Shown: positions 42,401 to 47,050 of the stretch, piece after piece | Layout: each line of letters begins with the position of its first letter | Position numbering within the stretch: position 1 is the stretch's first letter | Assembly (NCBI GenBank): GCA_910589415.1 | Contig: OU342637.1 | Coordinates: 30,720,162 to 30,784,161, forward strand | Source of the DNA: Malachius bipustulatus | Taxonomy: Eukaryota; Arthropoda; Insecta; Coleoptera; Melyridae | Direction of reading: 5' to 3' | DNA length: 64,000 nt | Program-made: the position numbers and the translations under genes | Notes under the pieces: generated by a model | What the model saw: only the letters and a program-made list of their open reading frames with translations | What the model was told of the DNA's origin: nothing | The model's database searches: none

Positions 42401-42669
42401 TCGGTGGCGGTATTCTTGTTGACGATGATTGTAAAATAATAATTCCGCAGATCTGGGGAGTGACAGTTCCTAGTGTGCTCCTGTCTCTACCGGCGGAGCA
42501 CGCGCGCAGCAGTTTCTTCAAGAACATCGGTCAGGGAGTGACTCAGTTGCACATCGATTCGCACGGAAGGCTTTTCTCGTGCGGCGCCGACGGCAGCATG
42601 AAGGTGCGACAGTTACCAGACAGAGAGACTTTACTGGCTAATCATCATTCTTCTCATTCTCACCATTGA
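8655..42669 (+). CDS. Rbcn-3A: DmX-like / Rabconnectin-3 alpha (Rbcn-3A, DMXL1/2 family), 34 coding exons
   Basis: Large WD40 scaffold. In the family it acts with Rabconnectin-3 beta, like yeast RAVE/Rav1, to promote V-ATPase assembly on endosomes and synaptic vesicles, and it affects Notch trafficking. I joined 34 GT-AG exons, given in the block entries. Start ATG 8655 opens MNLHQ, the family N-terminus; stop TGA 42667-42669. The sum is 9,330 nt, about 3,109 residues, close to vertebrate DMXL1/2 (about 3,030). Order: N-terminal WD40 repeats (about residues 1-1000 and beyond), conserved Rav1p_C-type helical region (about 1000-1830), acidic and serine-rich middle with long helical segments, C-terminal WD40 repeats (about 2827-3109). 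Exon phases match at every junction except exon 29 to 30. Introns range from about 60 bp to 11.8 kb; the largest holds a provirus. Identity is very secure; untranslated exons and alternative splicing are not resolved. Confidence 0.95.
9453..10206 (+). other. Rbcn-3A intron 3, proximal part
   Basis: T-rich intron sequence; short ORFs here have no family resemblance. Confidence 0.6.
10207..10890. repeat. Degenerate 10-bp minisatellite resembling heat-shock elements
   Basis: Interrupted runs of a GAACATTCTA-like unit. The unit contains GAA and inverted TTC spaced by two bases, the HSF recognition format. Perfect clusters: five alternating units at 10725-10747, three at 10381-10393, 10444-10456, 10471-10483 and 10873-10885. 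A non-repetitive gap lies at about 10500-10700. Confidence 0.8.
10890..11041. repeat. GATTTAAATCA-type repeat, possible hAT-like end
   Basis: Begins CAGGGTTCGCCC, then several copies of GATTTAAATCA. Similar AAAATCA/TGATTTTT blocks occur at about 21030-21160, on the other side of the provirus. Probably an older element split by later insertions; the matching right terminus was not found. Confidence 0.4.
11042..11265. repeat. 224-bp near-perfect palindrome without loop
   Basis: The left half is the inverse complement of the right half, centred on GTCCGAAGGAC near 11153, with outer word TAATTACACGAG and inner word AACGACGAGTCCG. A few mismatches only. Probably a foldback MITE; no protein coded. 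Confidence 0.85.
11266..11855. other. Rbcn-3A intron 3 between palindrome and provirus
   Basis: AT-rich, no gene. Ends in the TTCT target duplication of the provirus (11856-11859). Confidence 0.5.
11860..12342 (+). repeat. 5' LTR of errantivirus (with MITE insertion)
   Basis: 331 bp of LTR plus a 152-bp insertion (149-bp MITE and duplicated TAA). TATATAAAT at 12230-12238 is the likely core promoter TATA box. Matches the 3' LTR base for base outside the insertion, as far as I could compare by eye. Confidence 0.93.
11987..12135. mobile_element. Harbinger-type MITE, copy 2, inside the 5' LTR
   Basis: 149 bp, reverse orientation to copy 1. TAA is duplicated at 11984-11986 and 12136-12138. The 3' LTR has the uninterrupted site (CTCACTAAGTCTACG), proving the boundaries and the 3-bp TWA duplication. 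It must have inserted after proviral integration. Confidence 0.95.
12342..12351 (+). promoter_or_regulatory. Errantivirus primer binding site (tRNA-Ser type)
   Basis: TGGCGCAGTC immediately follows, and shares one T with, the 5' LTR end. This is the complement of tRNA-Ser 3' ends used by the 17.6/297 group. Confidence 0.8.
12378..12383 (+). promoter_or_regulatory. Candidate splice donor for subgenomic env RNA
   Basis: Perfect GTAAGT in the leader just after the primer binding site. In gypsy-type errantiviruses env is translated from an RNA spliced from the leader to the env start. A matching acceptor lies at 18446. Confidence 0.55.
12465..12600 (+). repeat. 48-bp tandem repeat in proviral leader (about 2.8 copies)
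   Basis: Copies start at 12465, 12513 and 12561, each beginning AAGGAAACGAGCAACC and ending in GTCTCCTCC-type sequence; the third is shortened by a small deletion. The period is a multiple of three, so one frame stays open across it, but that frame has no ATG start. The position matches the insulator repeats of Drosophila gypsy; the sequence does not obviously match Su(Hw) sites. Confidence 0.85.
12606..13292 (+). other. Errantivirus 5' leader, distal part
   Basis: AT-rich untranslated leader; short ORFs show no family resemblance. Confidence 0.6.
13293..14735 (+). pseudogene. gag: Errantivirus gag, interrupted by one in-frame stop
   Basis: ATG 13293 opens a frame that meets TAA at 13494-13496 (codon 68) and then continues open in the same frame to TAG 14733-14735. 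No frameshift is involved. The downstream part has the helical capsid character and the Asn/Gln/Pro-rich basic C-terminus typical of errantivirus Gag, without a CCHC zinc knuckle, as is usual in this group. The stop is either an inactivating point change or a readthrough site; from one copy I cannot decide. The pol frame is already open over the end of gag, in the -1 register. Confidence 0.85.
14765..18490 (+). CDS. pol: Errantivirus Pol polyprotein (protease, RT, RNase H, integrase)
   Basis: 1,241 codons from the first ATG, uninterrupted. Protease active site DTGS at 22-25. Reverse transcriptase: first catalytic Asp near 363, YLDD at 425-428. RNase H: Asp 574, Glu 615, Asp 640. Integrase: HHCC finger with His 903 and 907, Cys 937 and 940; catalytic Asp 970, Asp 1023, Glu 1057, the last pair with 33 residues between rather than the common 35. 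The frame stays open upstream of this ATG into the gag end, so expression as a Gag-Pol fusion by -1 frameshift is likely and the ATG may not be used. It makes the DNA copy and integrates it in the nucleus. It overlaps env by 44 bp. All visible catalytic residues are present. Confidence 0.95.
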   Translation: MPIDPILPCLKFDNPELNMMIDTGSTHSLINPDIVNKYFLDYVYDEDFILKTIGNESRHQRCVIIDLFKVGQFIKLFIVNFHHSFDILIGSNILQITNAEINYALGTVKLNDLTHQLLKYDPKVADCNNEIEQEVTKVKVPIKIRKGTVLIPTQYVSGGVIPDTITTADNYHCEVPVIRNLEELPRQFKEQIHAQHINKNETDICNATRPDASINYLPSLDLSHLPISKRNLTQKLCEKYQDIFYREGDILTFSNSTKHQIPLKTDEIVFSKPYRFPHIQRNEINKQLAEMMRQNIITESDSPYCSPIFLVPKKPDKNGEKSWRMVVDFRKLNEKTVEDKYPIPNIATVLDLLGNSVIFSKLDLKSGYWQIEIDPKDQHKTAFSTEQGHWHFLRMPFGLRNAPACFARVMNNVLKGLINDICLVYLDDIIVLGKSFEEHLNNLQLVFQRLREHRFKVQLEKSEFCLTEIEYLGHLVTNTGIKPNPKLVEKIKNVKLPITQKQIKSFLGLTGYYRKFVKNYATITKPMTRCLKKGNKIEHSPEFVQAFETIKKIITNPPVLSYPDFTKPFNVTTDASSVGIGAVLSQGPIGSDKPIMFISKTLNEHEVNYTTNERECLAVIWATKMFRPYILGHEIHIITDHQPLKWLFNYKDPTSKVIRWRLKLEEFKYTIHYKKGKYNTNADFLSRLEANPVEVSTPDDLLSLFNNPGDIAERPPLQVHELDEQLENLNALPKVKTTTPRKEKSSSKINIISDIRIEPSTLPRTPLPENPENNSDASQHSQAENVNATLPITDKPINFYKKQFIFSFRAQPELRRNSVFGKDKFLVSITYNNYDSEIRNVLKEYADPQTTNAIHCTRPEFYETLATLVNNMFDNAIKFTYSHKNLQDVTDLPFRRTLLNQFHAPNHRGAQELTSELSRTYYWPNLNVDCQKYVDECTVCQQAKYERHPERYKLRLTPTVKAPFELVFMDIFSIRNKKYLTAIDSFTKYVMYEKLNSLNTADIAEAYISLFSHYKLPKTLVTDNQFDVSLFKDLLKVHKIAHHLITPKHPNSNSPIERAHGTLLEIIKTITVSKEKILNLNVFENAVIIYNRTIHSQTNYKPIELLYGHLEANDLLDVLDESFYFQYSNELYNRIHALYNSVHNEELERKRKRLVYENQRRKDFEPLSQNQPVYIKDPQRDKTAAPYKMIHAKEDLGDKVLTSKDKIYHKQELKPIRKSQLTKAFVPDEPVGRPSTSSLTT
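18435..18446 (+). promoter_or_regulatory. Candidate splice acceptor for env RNA
   Basis: CTTTTGTTCCAG lies directly before the env ATG. With the donor at 12378 it would give a two-exon env messenger. Confidence 0.6.
18447..20126 (+). CDS. env: Errantivirus envelope glycoprotein (F-like)
   Basis: 559 residues, uninterrupted. I chose ATG 18447 because a pyrimidine-rich acceptor ends exactly before it and a hydrophobic signal peptide follows at once. A furin-type RxxR site at residues 125-128 is followed by a glycine-rich hydrophobic fusion peptide, as in errantivirus and baculovirus F proteins. Several Asn-X-Ser/Thr sites, cysteine-rich C-terminal half, transmembrane helix at about 507-528, short basic and proline-rich cytoplasmic tail. 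In the family it mediates membrane fusion and can confer infectivity between cells. It appears intact. Confidence 0.93.
   Translation: MNLSVGPALVVLLLNLIQLNYAQRIEIKNLKNNPGILPLRLGMTRIQVTHHTFLHNYPLTNIRNQIQRLDKIISDVHVRIRQENSTDHTKTMARTELSYLKVETVHLKSQIKLIHPDALTSPKNRTERGLFNGIGSIFKFISGNLDADDGERYDEAISKLSNNQENIIKHFNKQLSMNSRLIQNFQQIIGNISSNFDQISFTLKAIREQDLLATLTLLRISVSELQNLITNIHAAVSFAMLKQLHLTVINEDQITEMKRELNKFHDKDNYYSMDNVLFLRTISVDFYITPEHVVFLLHIPILDPQMYNLYHLYSVPTSNNTVIIPPTPYVAMKENSIYYLKENCRFLQQQYYCSIDKVERNFQQDVCIKNLLKVTGYPNCKHVPINVSDPLVETISDQKYLVILPTETLIHKKCVNEEVQKLTGVFLIDVPYSCSFTTKEFTYSNLEGQIKEEPVYLPPVDKEVMNVKPIQLNSKSINLDKLSSLTLQANDPILEVPIIQANWFHSSLTICLVLIIFIIFVILYCKRNYFRKCLKPDKTSVDKGESAPLEAFPAPAPRK
20345..20354 (+). 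promoter_or_regulatory. Errantivirus polypurine tract
   Basis: AGAAGGGAGG directly abuts the start of the 3' LTR; it primes plus-strand DNA synthesis. Confidence 0.85.
20355..20685 (+). repeat. 3' LTR of errantivirus
   Basis: 331 bp, AGTCAATATG to ACATAACT, followed by the TTCT duplication (20686-20689). TATATAAA at 20573-20580. It contains the empty site for the MITE seen in the 5' LTR. Confidence 0.94.
20690..21293 (+). other. Rbcn-3A intron 3, distal part
   Basis: AT-rich with low-complexity AAAATCA/TGATTTTT runs at about 21030-21160, possibly the far side of the older repeat starting at 10890. Ends in acceptor TTTAG at 21293. Confidence 0.55.
21294..22770 (+). CDS. Rbcn-3A: Rbcn-3A exons 4-9 (N-terminal WD40 region)
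   Basis: Exon 4 21294-21443, exon 5 21530-21653, exon 6 21733-21915, exon 7 21983-22291, exon 8 22430-22603, exon 9 22679-22770. Phases chain without error (1,2,2,2,2,1). Exon 4 continues exon 3 across the provirus-bearing intron and holds a WD blade (HLAFSPDGTLFATCG ... KIWY). Exons 5-6 contain the conserved block IAHPRSVTHLSWR and SNMLVTSCKDNICRIW. Exon 7 covers the conserved HDFHSYGYH region. Residues about 179-522. Introns are 67-138 bp, far smaller than the introns on either side of the block. Confidence 0.95.
22771..24224 (+). other. Rbcn-3A intron 9
   Basis: 1.45 kb AT-rich intron. No missing exon is needed, since phases of exons 9 and 10 agree. Contains a retrotransposon remnant in its 3' half. 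Confidence 0.6.
23572..24090 (+). pseudogene. Decayed LINE remnant (ORF1-like and RT C-terminal-like pieces)
   Basis: The open frame 23572-23949 contains a segment like the KNLLIFDMPE motif common in insect LINE first ORFs. After it, in another frame near 23975-24030, comes a segment like the LLGFVKRSSREFKS region of LINE reverse transcriptases. Both are short and broken. The two parts may come from one internally deleted copy; family not determined. Confidence 0.5.
24225..27826 (+). CDS. Rbcn-3A: Rbcn-3A exons 10-14 (WD40 continuation, start of Rav1p_C-type region)
   Basis: Exon 10 24225-24364, exon 11 24454-24714, exon 12 24808-25294, exon 13 25872-26410, exon 14 26467-27826 (1,360 bp, the largest). 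Exon 12 carries an acid/serine linker (GEEEEEESMSDMSS). Exon 13 contains blades ending VHMWKL and IRFWTV. Exon 14 opens WTEWNMVNESA, the conserved entry to the Rav1p_C-type region, and covers residues about 999-1451. Codon use is strongly GC-ending compared with the flanking introns. Many long antisense and out-of-frame ORFs over this block are shadows of the GC-rich coding frame. Confidence 0.95.
25295..25871 (+). other. Rbcn-3A intron 12
   Basis: 577 bp with a poly-T run; no coding or repeat signal recognised. Confidence 0.55.
27864..28776. mobile_element. Long-TIR mariner-type MITE in Rbcn-3A intron 14, with nested insertions
   Basis: TA duplication (27862-27863 and 28777-28778) and inverted arms of about 275 bp starting CAGTGCTTCCC. 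Within the arms a second pair of termini, CAGGGTGATGCGCG, starts at 27988 and ends at 28652, also flanked by TA. A Harbinger MITE (28225-28372) lies in the middle. No intact coding region. Confidence 0.88.
28225..28372. mobile_element. Harbinger-type MITE, copy 3
   Basis: 148 bp, same family as 5767-5915, same orientation. Flanking triplets are TAA and TTA, so the duplication has probably mutated or the local TTAA-rich context confuses it. Confidence 0.85.
28920..29035 (-). repeat. LINE 3' end with (AATA)n tail
   Basis: On the minus strand, sequence ending CCCTGTTGAAATTAG is followed by tandem AATA units. Such a tail is typical of insect CR1/Jockey-type LINEs. The same kind of tail occurs at about 43645. 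Confidence 0.45.
29175..30316 (+). CDS. Rbcn-3A: Rbcn-3A exons 15-17 (core of Rav1p_C-type domain)
   Basis: Exon 15 29175-29583, exon 16 29659-29967, exon 17 30030-30316. Exon 14 joins exon 15 across an intron that holds nested palindromic transposons (27864-28776). The block encodes the most conserved helical core of the DmX/Rav1 family: FLLAMKHYGYLLR, the WWLRNIALLRNC segment, ALYYLAMNKK, then NAYALLGKQRFEHAAAFFLLGG. Residues about 1452-1786. In yeast Rav1 the equivalent region belongs to the RAVE scaffold. Phases 2, 2, 1 are consistent. Confidence 0.95.
30338..30398 (+). repeat. Relic partial duplicate of Rbcn-3A exon 19 within intron 17
   Basis: About 61 bp inside the intron between exons 17 and 18 match two pieces of exon 19, 31121-31148 and about 31225-31253, with some 76 bp deleted between them. 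Shared words include CAAGGTCAAGACGGAC and GGACGAGACGGAAACGGAGC. No usable splice sites frame the copy and it runs into non-coding sequence, so I call it a decayed internal duplication rather than an alternative exon. Confidence 0.7.
30502..31365 (+). CDS. Rbcn-3A: Rbcn-3A exons 18-19
   Basis: Exon 18 30502-30924 and exon 19 30985-31365, both ending with one extra base. Exon 18 continues the helical scaffold (FLRSMALWTLKEHQAAL, then a segment ending LSKLPYVV). Exon 19 begins a low-complexity acidic region (WSDDEADSDGSDTG, DRDEDETETEPQDDEDD) and then returns to conserved helix (MAQQLKFVACLKILMEELSTL). The 185-bp intron before exon 18 contains a short deleted copy of part of exon 19, described separately. 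Confidence 0.94.
31434..34199 (+). CDS. Rbcn-3A: Rbcn-3A exons 20-28 (central/C-terminal helical region)
   Basis: Exon 20 31434-31673, 21 31731-31987, 22 32088-32225, 23 32286-32563, 24 32637-32889, 25 32958-33152, 26 33211-33395, 27 33458-33704, 28 33948-34199. All junctions are GT-AG and phase-consistent (1,0,0,2,0,0,2,0,0). Content is mostly helical with little WD40 character. Recognisable conserved stretches are RYHLYIWLEREVEALRELC in exon 20, LRTLLSYCSLHGA in exon 21, and the ARRLWTYLVHQEPVQEIFIR block in exon 27. Exon 25 has an acidic patch (SDSESEDEDVFD). Residues about 2055-2736. Introns are 57-100 bp except the one before exon 28 (243 bp). Confidence 0.94.
34200..35485 (+). other. 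Rbcn-3A intron 28
   Basis: 1.29 kb AT-rich intron, mostly occupied by the candidate element at 34454-35344. Confidence 0.55.
34454..35344. mobile_element. Candidate TA-flanked element with short inverted ends
   Basis: TA plus CAGGTGT at the left and ACACCTG plus TA at the right; only 7-9 bp are inverted. No ORF. Chance pairing of such short words is possible. Confidence 0.35.
35486..35755 (+). CDS. Rbcn-3A: Rbcn-3A exon 29 (3' boundary uncertain)
   Basis: The acceptor TGGTAG precedes 35486; the frame continues exon 28 in phase 0 (IIDKVKRLSHDSH). The exon is rich in serine and charged residues and then conserved (SIHLKTLFELSIYNKHALQL). Two donors are possible. GTACTT at 35731 looks stronger, but its phase (2) does not fit exon 30. 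GTGTTA at 35756 is weaker, yet it leaves 90 complete codons and joins exon 30 in frame. I used the second. If the first is right, at least one further exon lies in 35.7-40.2 kb. Confidence 0.75.
36121..36363. mobile_element. 243-bp TA-flanked MITE
   Basis: TA at 36119-36120 and 36364-36365. Inverted repeats of about 30 bp, CACTGTGTTACATAGGAAAG, with the right copy differing at a few bases. No coding capacity. Confidence 0.75.
36473..37584. repeat. Foldback element with about 500-bp arms
   Basis: The left arm 36473-36980 pairs with 37085-37584 around a 105-bp AT-rich spacer. Many scattered differences indicate age. The right side continues to an ACACCTGTA terminus (to 37592) that the left side has lost. 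Confidence 0.85.
38747..38830 (+). CDS. Candidate cassette exon in Rbcn-3A intron 29
   Basis: 84 bp between TATCGATTTTAG and GTGTGTG. One frame reads EGAKFPGLSRSAICPSCSAS and has exon-like composition within AT-rich surroundings. It needs a preceding exon ending in phase 1 and leaves phase 1, which fits neither exon 29 nor exon 30 alone. It could be an alternative exon, or chance. Confidence 0.25.
40165..40530 (+). CDS. Rbcn-3A: Rbcn-3A exons 30-31 (C-terminal WD40 repeats)
   Basis: Exon 30 40165-40225 (VLKHKLDGVRRISAHPLLPL) and exon 31 40322-40530, which holds two blades (LTGSQDGSVQLWEW and VTRVRFSQHGNKFGVGDSDG). This is the start of the conserved C-terminal propeller of DmX proteins. Exon 30 opens in phase 0 and exon 31 ends in phase 0 at GTGAGT. 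Confidence 0.94.
40531..41762 (+). other. Rbcn-3A intron 31
   Basis: 1.2 kb AT-rich; contains the MITE at 40606-41171 and otherwise nothing recognised. Confidence 0.55.
40606..41171. mobile_element. TA-flanked MITE with CAGGGTGT ends
   Basis: TA at 40604-40605 and 41172-41173. Left end CAGGGTGTTCCAGCTC is matched by an inverted right end with three extra bases. Interior shows no ORF. Confidence 0.55.
41763..42669 (+). CDS. Rbcn-3A: Rbcn-3A exons 32-34 (last WD40 repeats and C-terminus)
   Basis: Exon 32 41763-41832, exon 33 42098-42390, exon 34 42451-42669 with the TGA stop. Blades include NVCIWDS, RGDVCLIDVRS, YFATGGADGDIKIW (across the 33/34 junction) and LFSCGADGSMKVRQL. The protein ends in a histidine/serine-rich tail (HHSSHSHH) after the final blade, about where vertebrate DMXL proteins also end. 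The short AT-rich introns lack coding character. Confidence 0.94.
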
Positions 42670-43065
42670 ATGTGTTGATTATTTCTCTTATTAAGATCTA
42701 TCAATGTATTATGCATTTTGCTTGTTAGGAGTTTTAGGAAAAATAATAATATGTCCTTGTTATAAGTAAAGTATCTGTAAGCACCTCTCCCTGTTGTATG
42801 AAGGTTCTGAGATGAGTCAAGGGTGGCAACATATCCAGTTTAATTGGTTTGAATTACGTTGGGGGGGGGGGGGGCAAAATTGGGGGCGGGGGTTGCAGTA
42901 TTAAGATAATTGTATAATAGTCGTTATTACACTTGTTGTTTAATATAATAATAATAATTGTTTAATTTTAGTTATTTTCTTGAAAAACTGTATTATATAC
43001 CTATACCTCTACCCGTATCCATGTATTACTGCTTAAGTGAATAAAATGTTTTAATGTAACATTTT
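42670..43065 (+). other. Rbcn-3A: Rbcn-3A 3' untranslated region
   Basis: No coding signal after the stop. A canonical AATAAA lies at 43040-43045. A run of 12 G begins near 42860, inside this UTR, and may be unstable or prone to sequencing error. The true cleavage site is inferred, about 10-30 bases after the signal. Confidence 0.6.
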
Positions 43066-43198
43066 TATTTTATTTTTTATGTACAGTTCTAGTTCTGTTC
43101 AAAGAAAACTGGGACAACTTGTTGTGTGTGCTGTACTTATTTGTGGCAATCAGCATGTTAGTTATAAAAAGGAAGTTTATTATTATAATTAATAATTG

Positions 43199-43490
43199 TA
43201 ATAAAGAGCGAAGGTCCAGGCATTTACCTCCTTACTTTTCTAGCCTCCTATTAGCATGTCAGGGTATTATGATCAAAAAATTGGGATCAAGCAAACTGAG
43301 TTAAAAACACCAGGCTACTGACAAATGGGTAATAAAGAGAAAAGGTCCAGGCATTTACCTCCTTACTTTTCTAGCATCCTATTAGCATGTCAGGGTATTA
43401 GGATTGAAAAATTGGGATCAAGCAAACTGAGTTAAATACATCAGGCTGCTGACAAATGGGTAATAAAGAGAGAAGGTCCAGGCATTTACC
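43199..43490. repeat. 131-bp tandem repeat, 2.2 copies
   Basis: Units start at 43199, 43330 and 43461 (TAATAAAGAGNGAAGGTCC). The first two are full length with few differences; the third stops after 30 bp at CATTTACC. Confidence 0.9.
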
Positions 43491-43639
43491 GTTGATTGAA
43501 AGACTATGGGATCGCTCCTGACATTTTAAAGATAATATCTAAACCACCCTGTACAATAATTTCCATAAAAAATCTAATTAAAAAACAAAATACAGCGATA
43601 TTAATTAGAAGTTTCCAATTCGCGAAAAAAAATATAGGT

Positions 43640-44150
43640 GAATATTTATTTATTTATTCATCCAGCATAAGTACATATAATTTACATTATATACCCCGGA
43701 AGAGAGAGGCATGCCTCTCTGTGCCCAGGAGCTAGGATTACAAACTTAAAACTAAAACAAACTATCCTACAGAAATAAATCACAACCATAACAGTATTCT
43801 AAAGTAAACAACCCCATATTTAAATTCACAACATTGACTGAGTCAAGAGGTGTTTGAGTAATTTTTTCTTTATAGATTTAACAGATCCCTTAGTGTATTT
43901 TATGTCATTTGGCAAAGCATTAAAGTACTTAATAGCAGCATATGAACAACTTTTTTCATAAATAGACCTACTATGCAAAGGTATACTGATCATTTTATTC
44001 CTAGTTTTACTAGCTGAGTTACGGTATTCATAGCTCAACTTGTCATAGTAAAACATAATACATTTAGCAGCATAAAGTTGTTCAATGGTTGGTATTTTAC
44101 AGTTTTTCAATAATTTTATAAACCTATTCTGAAGGGATCCTAATTTTAAT
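43640..44150 (-). mobile_element. 5'-truncated LINE (non-LTR retrotransposon) 3' end
   Basis: On the minus strand an open frame at 44110-43826 reads like the C-terminal extension of insect LINE reverse transcriptases (IEQLYAAKCIMFYY, then YAAIKYFNALPNDIK near the end), followed by about 160 bp of 3' UTR and an AATA-repeat tail near 43665-43645. The reverse transcriptase core is absent, so this is a dead 5'-truncated insertion. Confidence 0.65.
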
Positions 44151-45166
44151 AATTAATTATTTAAAATCAAATATTGGAACAATCAATTAAAATTGCTTCT
44201 GCAGCTCGTAGTAGGTAGTAGGGGCGGATTAAAATATCTCAATCTTAAATTCGTGGGCTAATTCATTATTTTTGTACCTACGATAGATGAAGTTCCACAT
44301 GGAATTACGCATATAATGAAAGTTACATAAGAACAGCAGCTTATAATTTTCTAATTAAATCAGCGGGCTTTGAGAAATTACCGGAAGTTTGAACAGGGCT
44401 AAAAACTTATTCCCTGCGAAAATAGGGTTGAAATCCATCAGGCGGTAATTTTAATTTAGTGGAGTATATGGGACAAGACTTTGAGAGAGAGAGAGATTTT
44501 CTGCTCCTTCAACCCCTGATTTATTCTCATTCTCATGAGGGTATTGAAGGAAAAATTCACAAAAAACAATAATAAGTAAGTGAAAGATCATCTTGAATAA
44601 GTAAAAGGAAAAAAAGTGTTAAATTATTGAAACTTTTCAATATTATTATTGTTACTTATTAAAGTTTCATCTCTCTTACTGTAACTACTTGTAAGAATTA
44701 TTATTATTACATTATAATAATTACACTAATAATTAATAAATTGTATGACTATAAAGAAAAGCTGCTTGAGCTTAGATGAGTCTCTTTAATAAAAAAAAGT
44801 AAAATTGCAATAGGAGTAAATAATTGAAAGAGGCTCAGTAAGAATGATGTATTAGGACTACAAAAATTCATTTACCCCGTTTCAAAATAACAAAGAGTCT
44901 CCATTTTTATATTTTAATTGCAATTAACAAGTAATTAATTGATCAATTACAATTTTACGTCTTCCGAGCTAAGATTTCGTTTATACACTTTTCGTGTATT
45001 GAATGTTGCATACACTTGAAGATTTTGAATTTGCCGCATTTATCGATCGTGTCTGTGCTTCACTCACGCGCCTCCGAGGAGATTGACATTGAAATCCAGA
45101 AGGACATTCACAGTTGTTGTTTACTTCTCCCTCCCTCGTCCCTCATCGCTCCTATTCGGAGCAGTG
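44151..45166. other. Intergenic spacer
   Basis: AT-rich; a short GA run near 44485. No gene seen. Confidence 0.5.
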
Positions 45167-45447
45167 ATAGTATGGTCACAGAATAGGTACAAACAGAATA
45201 TAAACTTCAATAAAAATATCGAGTTCGCGCATCTACTCGGCGCATAGAGATCCGTCATGATTTTAGATGAGCTTTCATTCATTAGTTTTGAATGCGGGCC
45301 CACAGAATAGAATTGTACCTATTCTGTGGCGGGCCTACGTTTCTATTCTGAAGCAATGGCCGCTAGAGGTGTGGCTTGTCTCTAAAAGATCGAAGGCGCC
45401 GCCGGCGAGTTTAGCTTCTGATTGTATCTATTCTGTGGTATGGTAGT
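45167..45447. repeat. Candidate MITE with repeated CACAGAATAG motif
   Basis: Outer inverted words TATGGTCACAGAATAGGTAC and its partner near 45425-45447. A second inner inverted pair lies at about 45296-45330 (GGGCCCACAGAATAG). Target duplication not clear. Confidence 0.45.
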
Positions 45448-47050
45448 AATGTAGTGTAGTTTTGGTGTGGGATGTGTTTTCCATTTTCTACTAATTAAGT
45501 GGCTGGTCCTTTAATTATTATAATAAAAGAAAACAAGAGAAACTGATTGGAAAAGACTTTTCAGGTAGTAAAGGAGAAAGAGCCGAAAACAGGACTGGAC
45601 TGATTAGATCTTTCGATTGTCTAGGTAGGTATAGTTTGTTAGGTAATAGGTAACCCTTTATCCATAAAATCGACTTGACCTGCTGAAATTAAAACTAAAA
45701 AAAAAACGAGTTCTAAATTTTCTTGTTCTACCTGTGAGGGAAGGTCGTTGACCGCTTGAATTCAAAATGGCGACCGATGCGAGGTGTTCTCACATCCATA
45801 ATAATAATACGGAATACCTATGGGCTATGGGTCTATTTTTCTCTCAAAAGTACTTCGAATCCTACGCGCATATTCGAAAATTTAGAAAAAAACACAACGG
45901 GTCTAGTACCTATACATACCTACTTTTAAAACAGATAGTGTTAGGTGTACTCAGTTCCTTAATTTTAATTTTATGTTTTCCCATCTCGAGAATTAGAAAT
46001 TAGAATCGCATCCCGAGTGGGAAGATATCATTTAAGTTTTTTTATATTAAGCATGGACGGGACGAACGGCTCTCTCTCCTTTTCTCGATAGTATTACTCC
46101 ATTGTTTCTCTGTAATAACAAGCTTATTCGTGCTCAAAATCATTAAACCTATAGACTCCCGACATAATACAATATAGTGCATCACGAAACTCGTCGTCCG
46201 ACACCGACAGGCCTGCAAGGACGGTACCACGGAGAGCGGGAGTGCGCTACCACTACCACGAATTCGGTAAGTACCTCACAATCATTTTTCTTATGGACCT
46301 TCGATTTCTATATGATTACAGTTTTCCCCATTATATTATGTTCAATGCGAACAAAACAGATAGAAATAGTCATTTGCCGTGTCCCACTCAGTCCGTGACA
46401 CTTCCACTTACGTTTTCTAGCAATATTATAGAAGTATTAGATATATTTTATGTATGTATATGGTCACCCCAGTTCGCCATTTTGCATTTTATGACGTAAT
46501 ATAATCCCTTTTCTTGAATAACTCGGCAATTTATAATTTTTTTTTGGTAAAAATTGATACCTACCTACCTTACTTATTGTTGTTAAAACACTCGTATTTG
46601 GGAGCTTTGTATTGGATAGCGAAAAACTTTGAATAATCGTCTAGGCGGGTGGAAGTTCTATTGAACCAGATGAACTCCTATTTAAAACTTTGAAAGTTAT
46701 ACACCCCCCTCCCCGCCCCTTCCATCCCATCATATTATCCAGTCTTCTACTCGCAGTTCTTGGCAATTCTTCGTAAGCGTTCTATCGGAAAATAAACGTC
46801 CAGATATCTTTCGCTGATTTGCTGCATGCATATCTAAAATCTTTTCGAATTTGTTTTTCTATCGCTTTAAAAAAAGGGGAGGGAATTCTACTTTATTTCA
46901 GTTCCCCTTGGATAAAAATTTAAAATTTACCAATCAGCAGCAGAGTTCTCGATTATGTATTTTAACACTTTCATCTAACTAAATGTATGATGCGAAGTTA
47001 TAAAATTAAACTACTGCATGCAATAATAATAGTAGGTATATGTATACCTA
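45448..47050. other. Intergenic spacer
   Basis: No gene supported. A short exon-like stretch at about 46176-46265 ends in GTAAGT but has no recognisable protein match. Confidence 0.45.

Noticed and set aside
46176..46265. Exon-like stretch ending at GTAAGT
   Set aside because: Plausible sites but no recognisable protein and no linked exons; noted only in the spacer entry.
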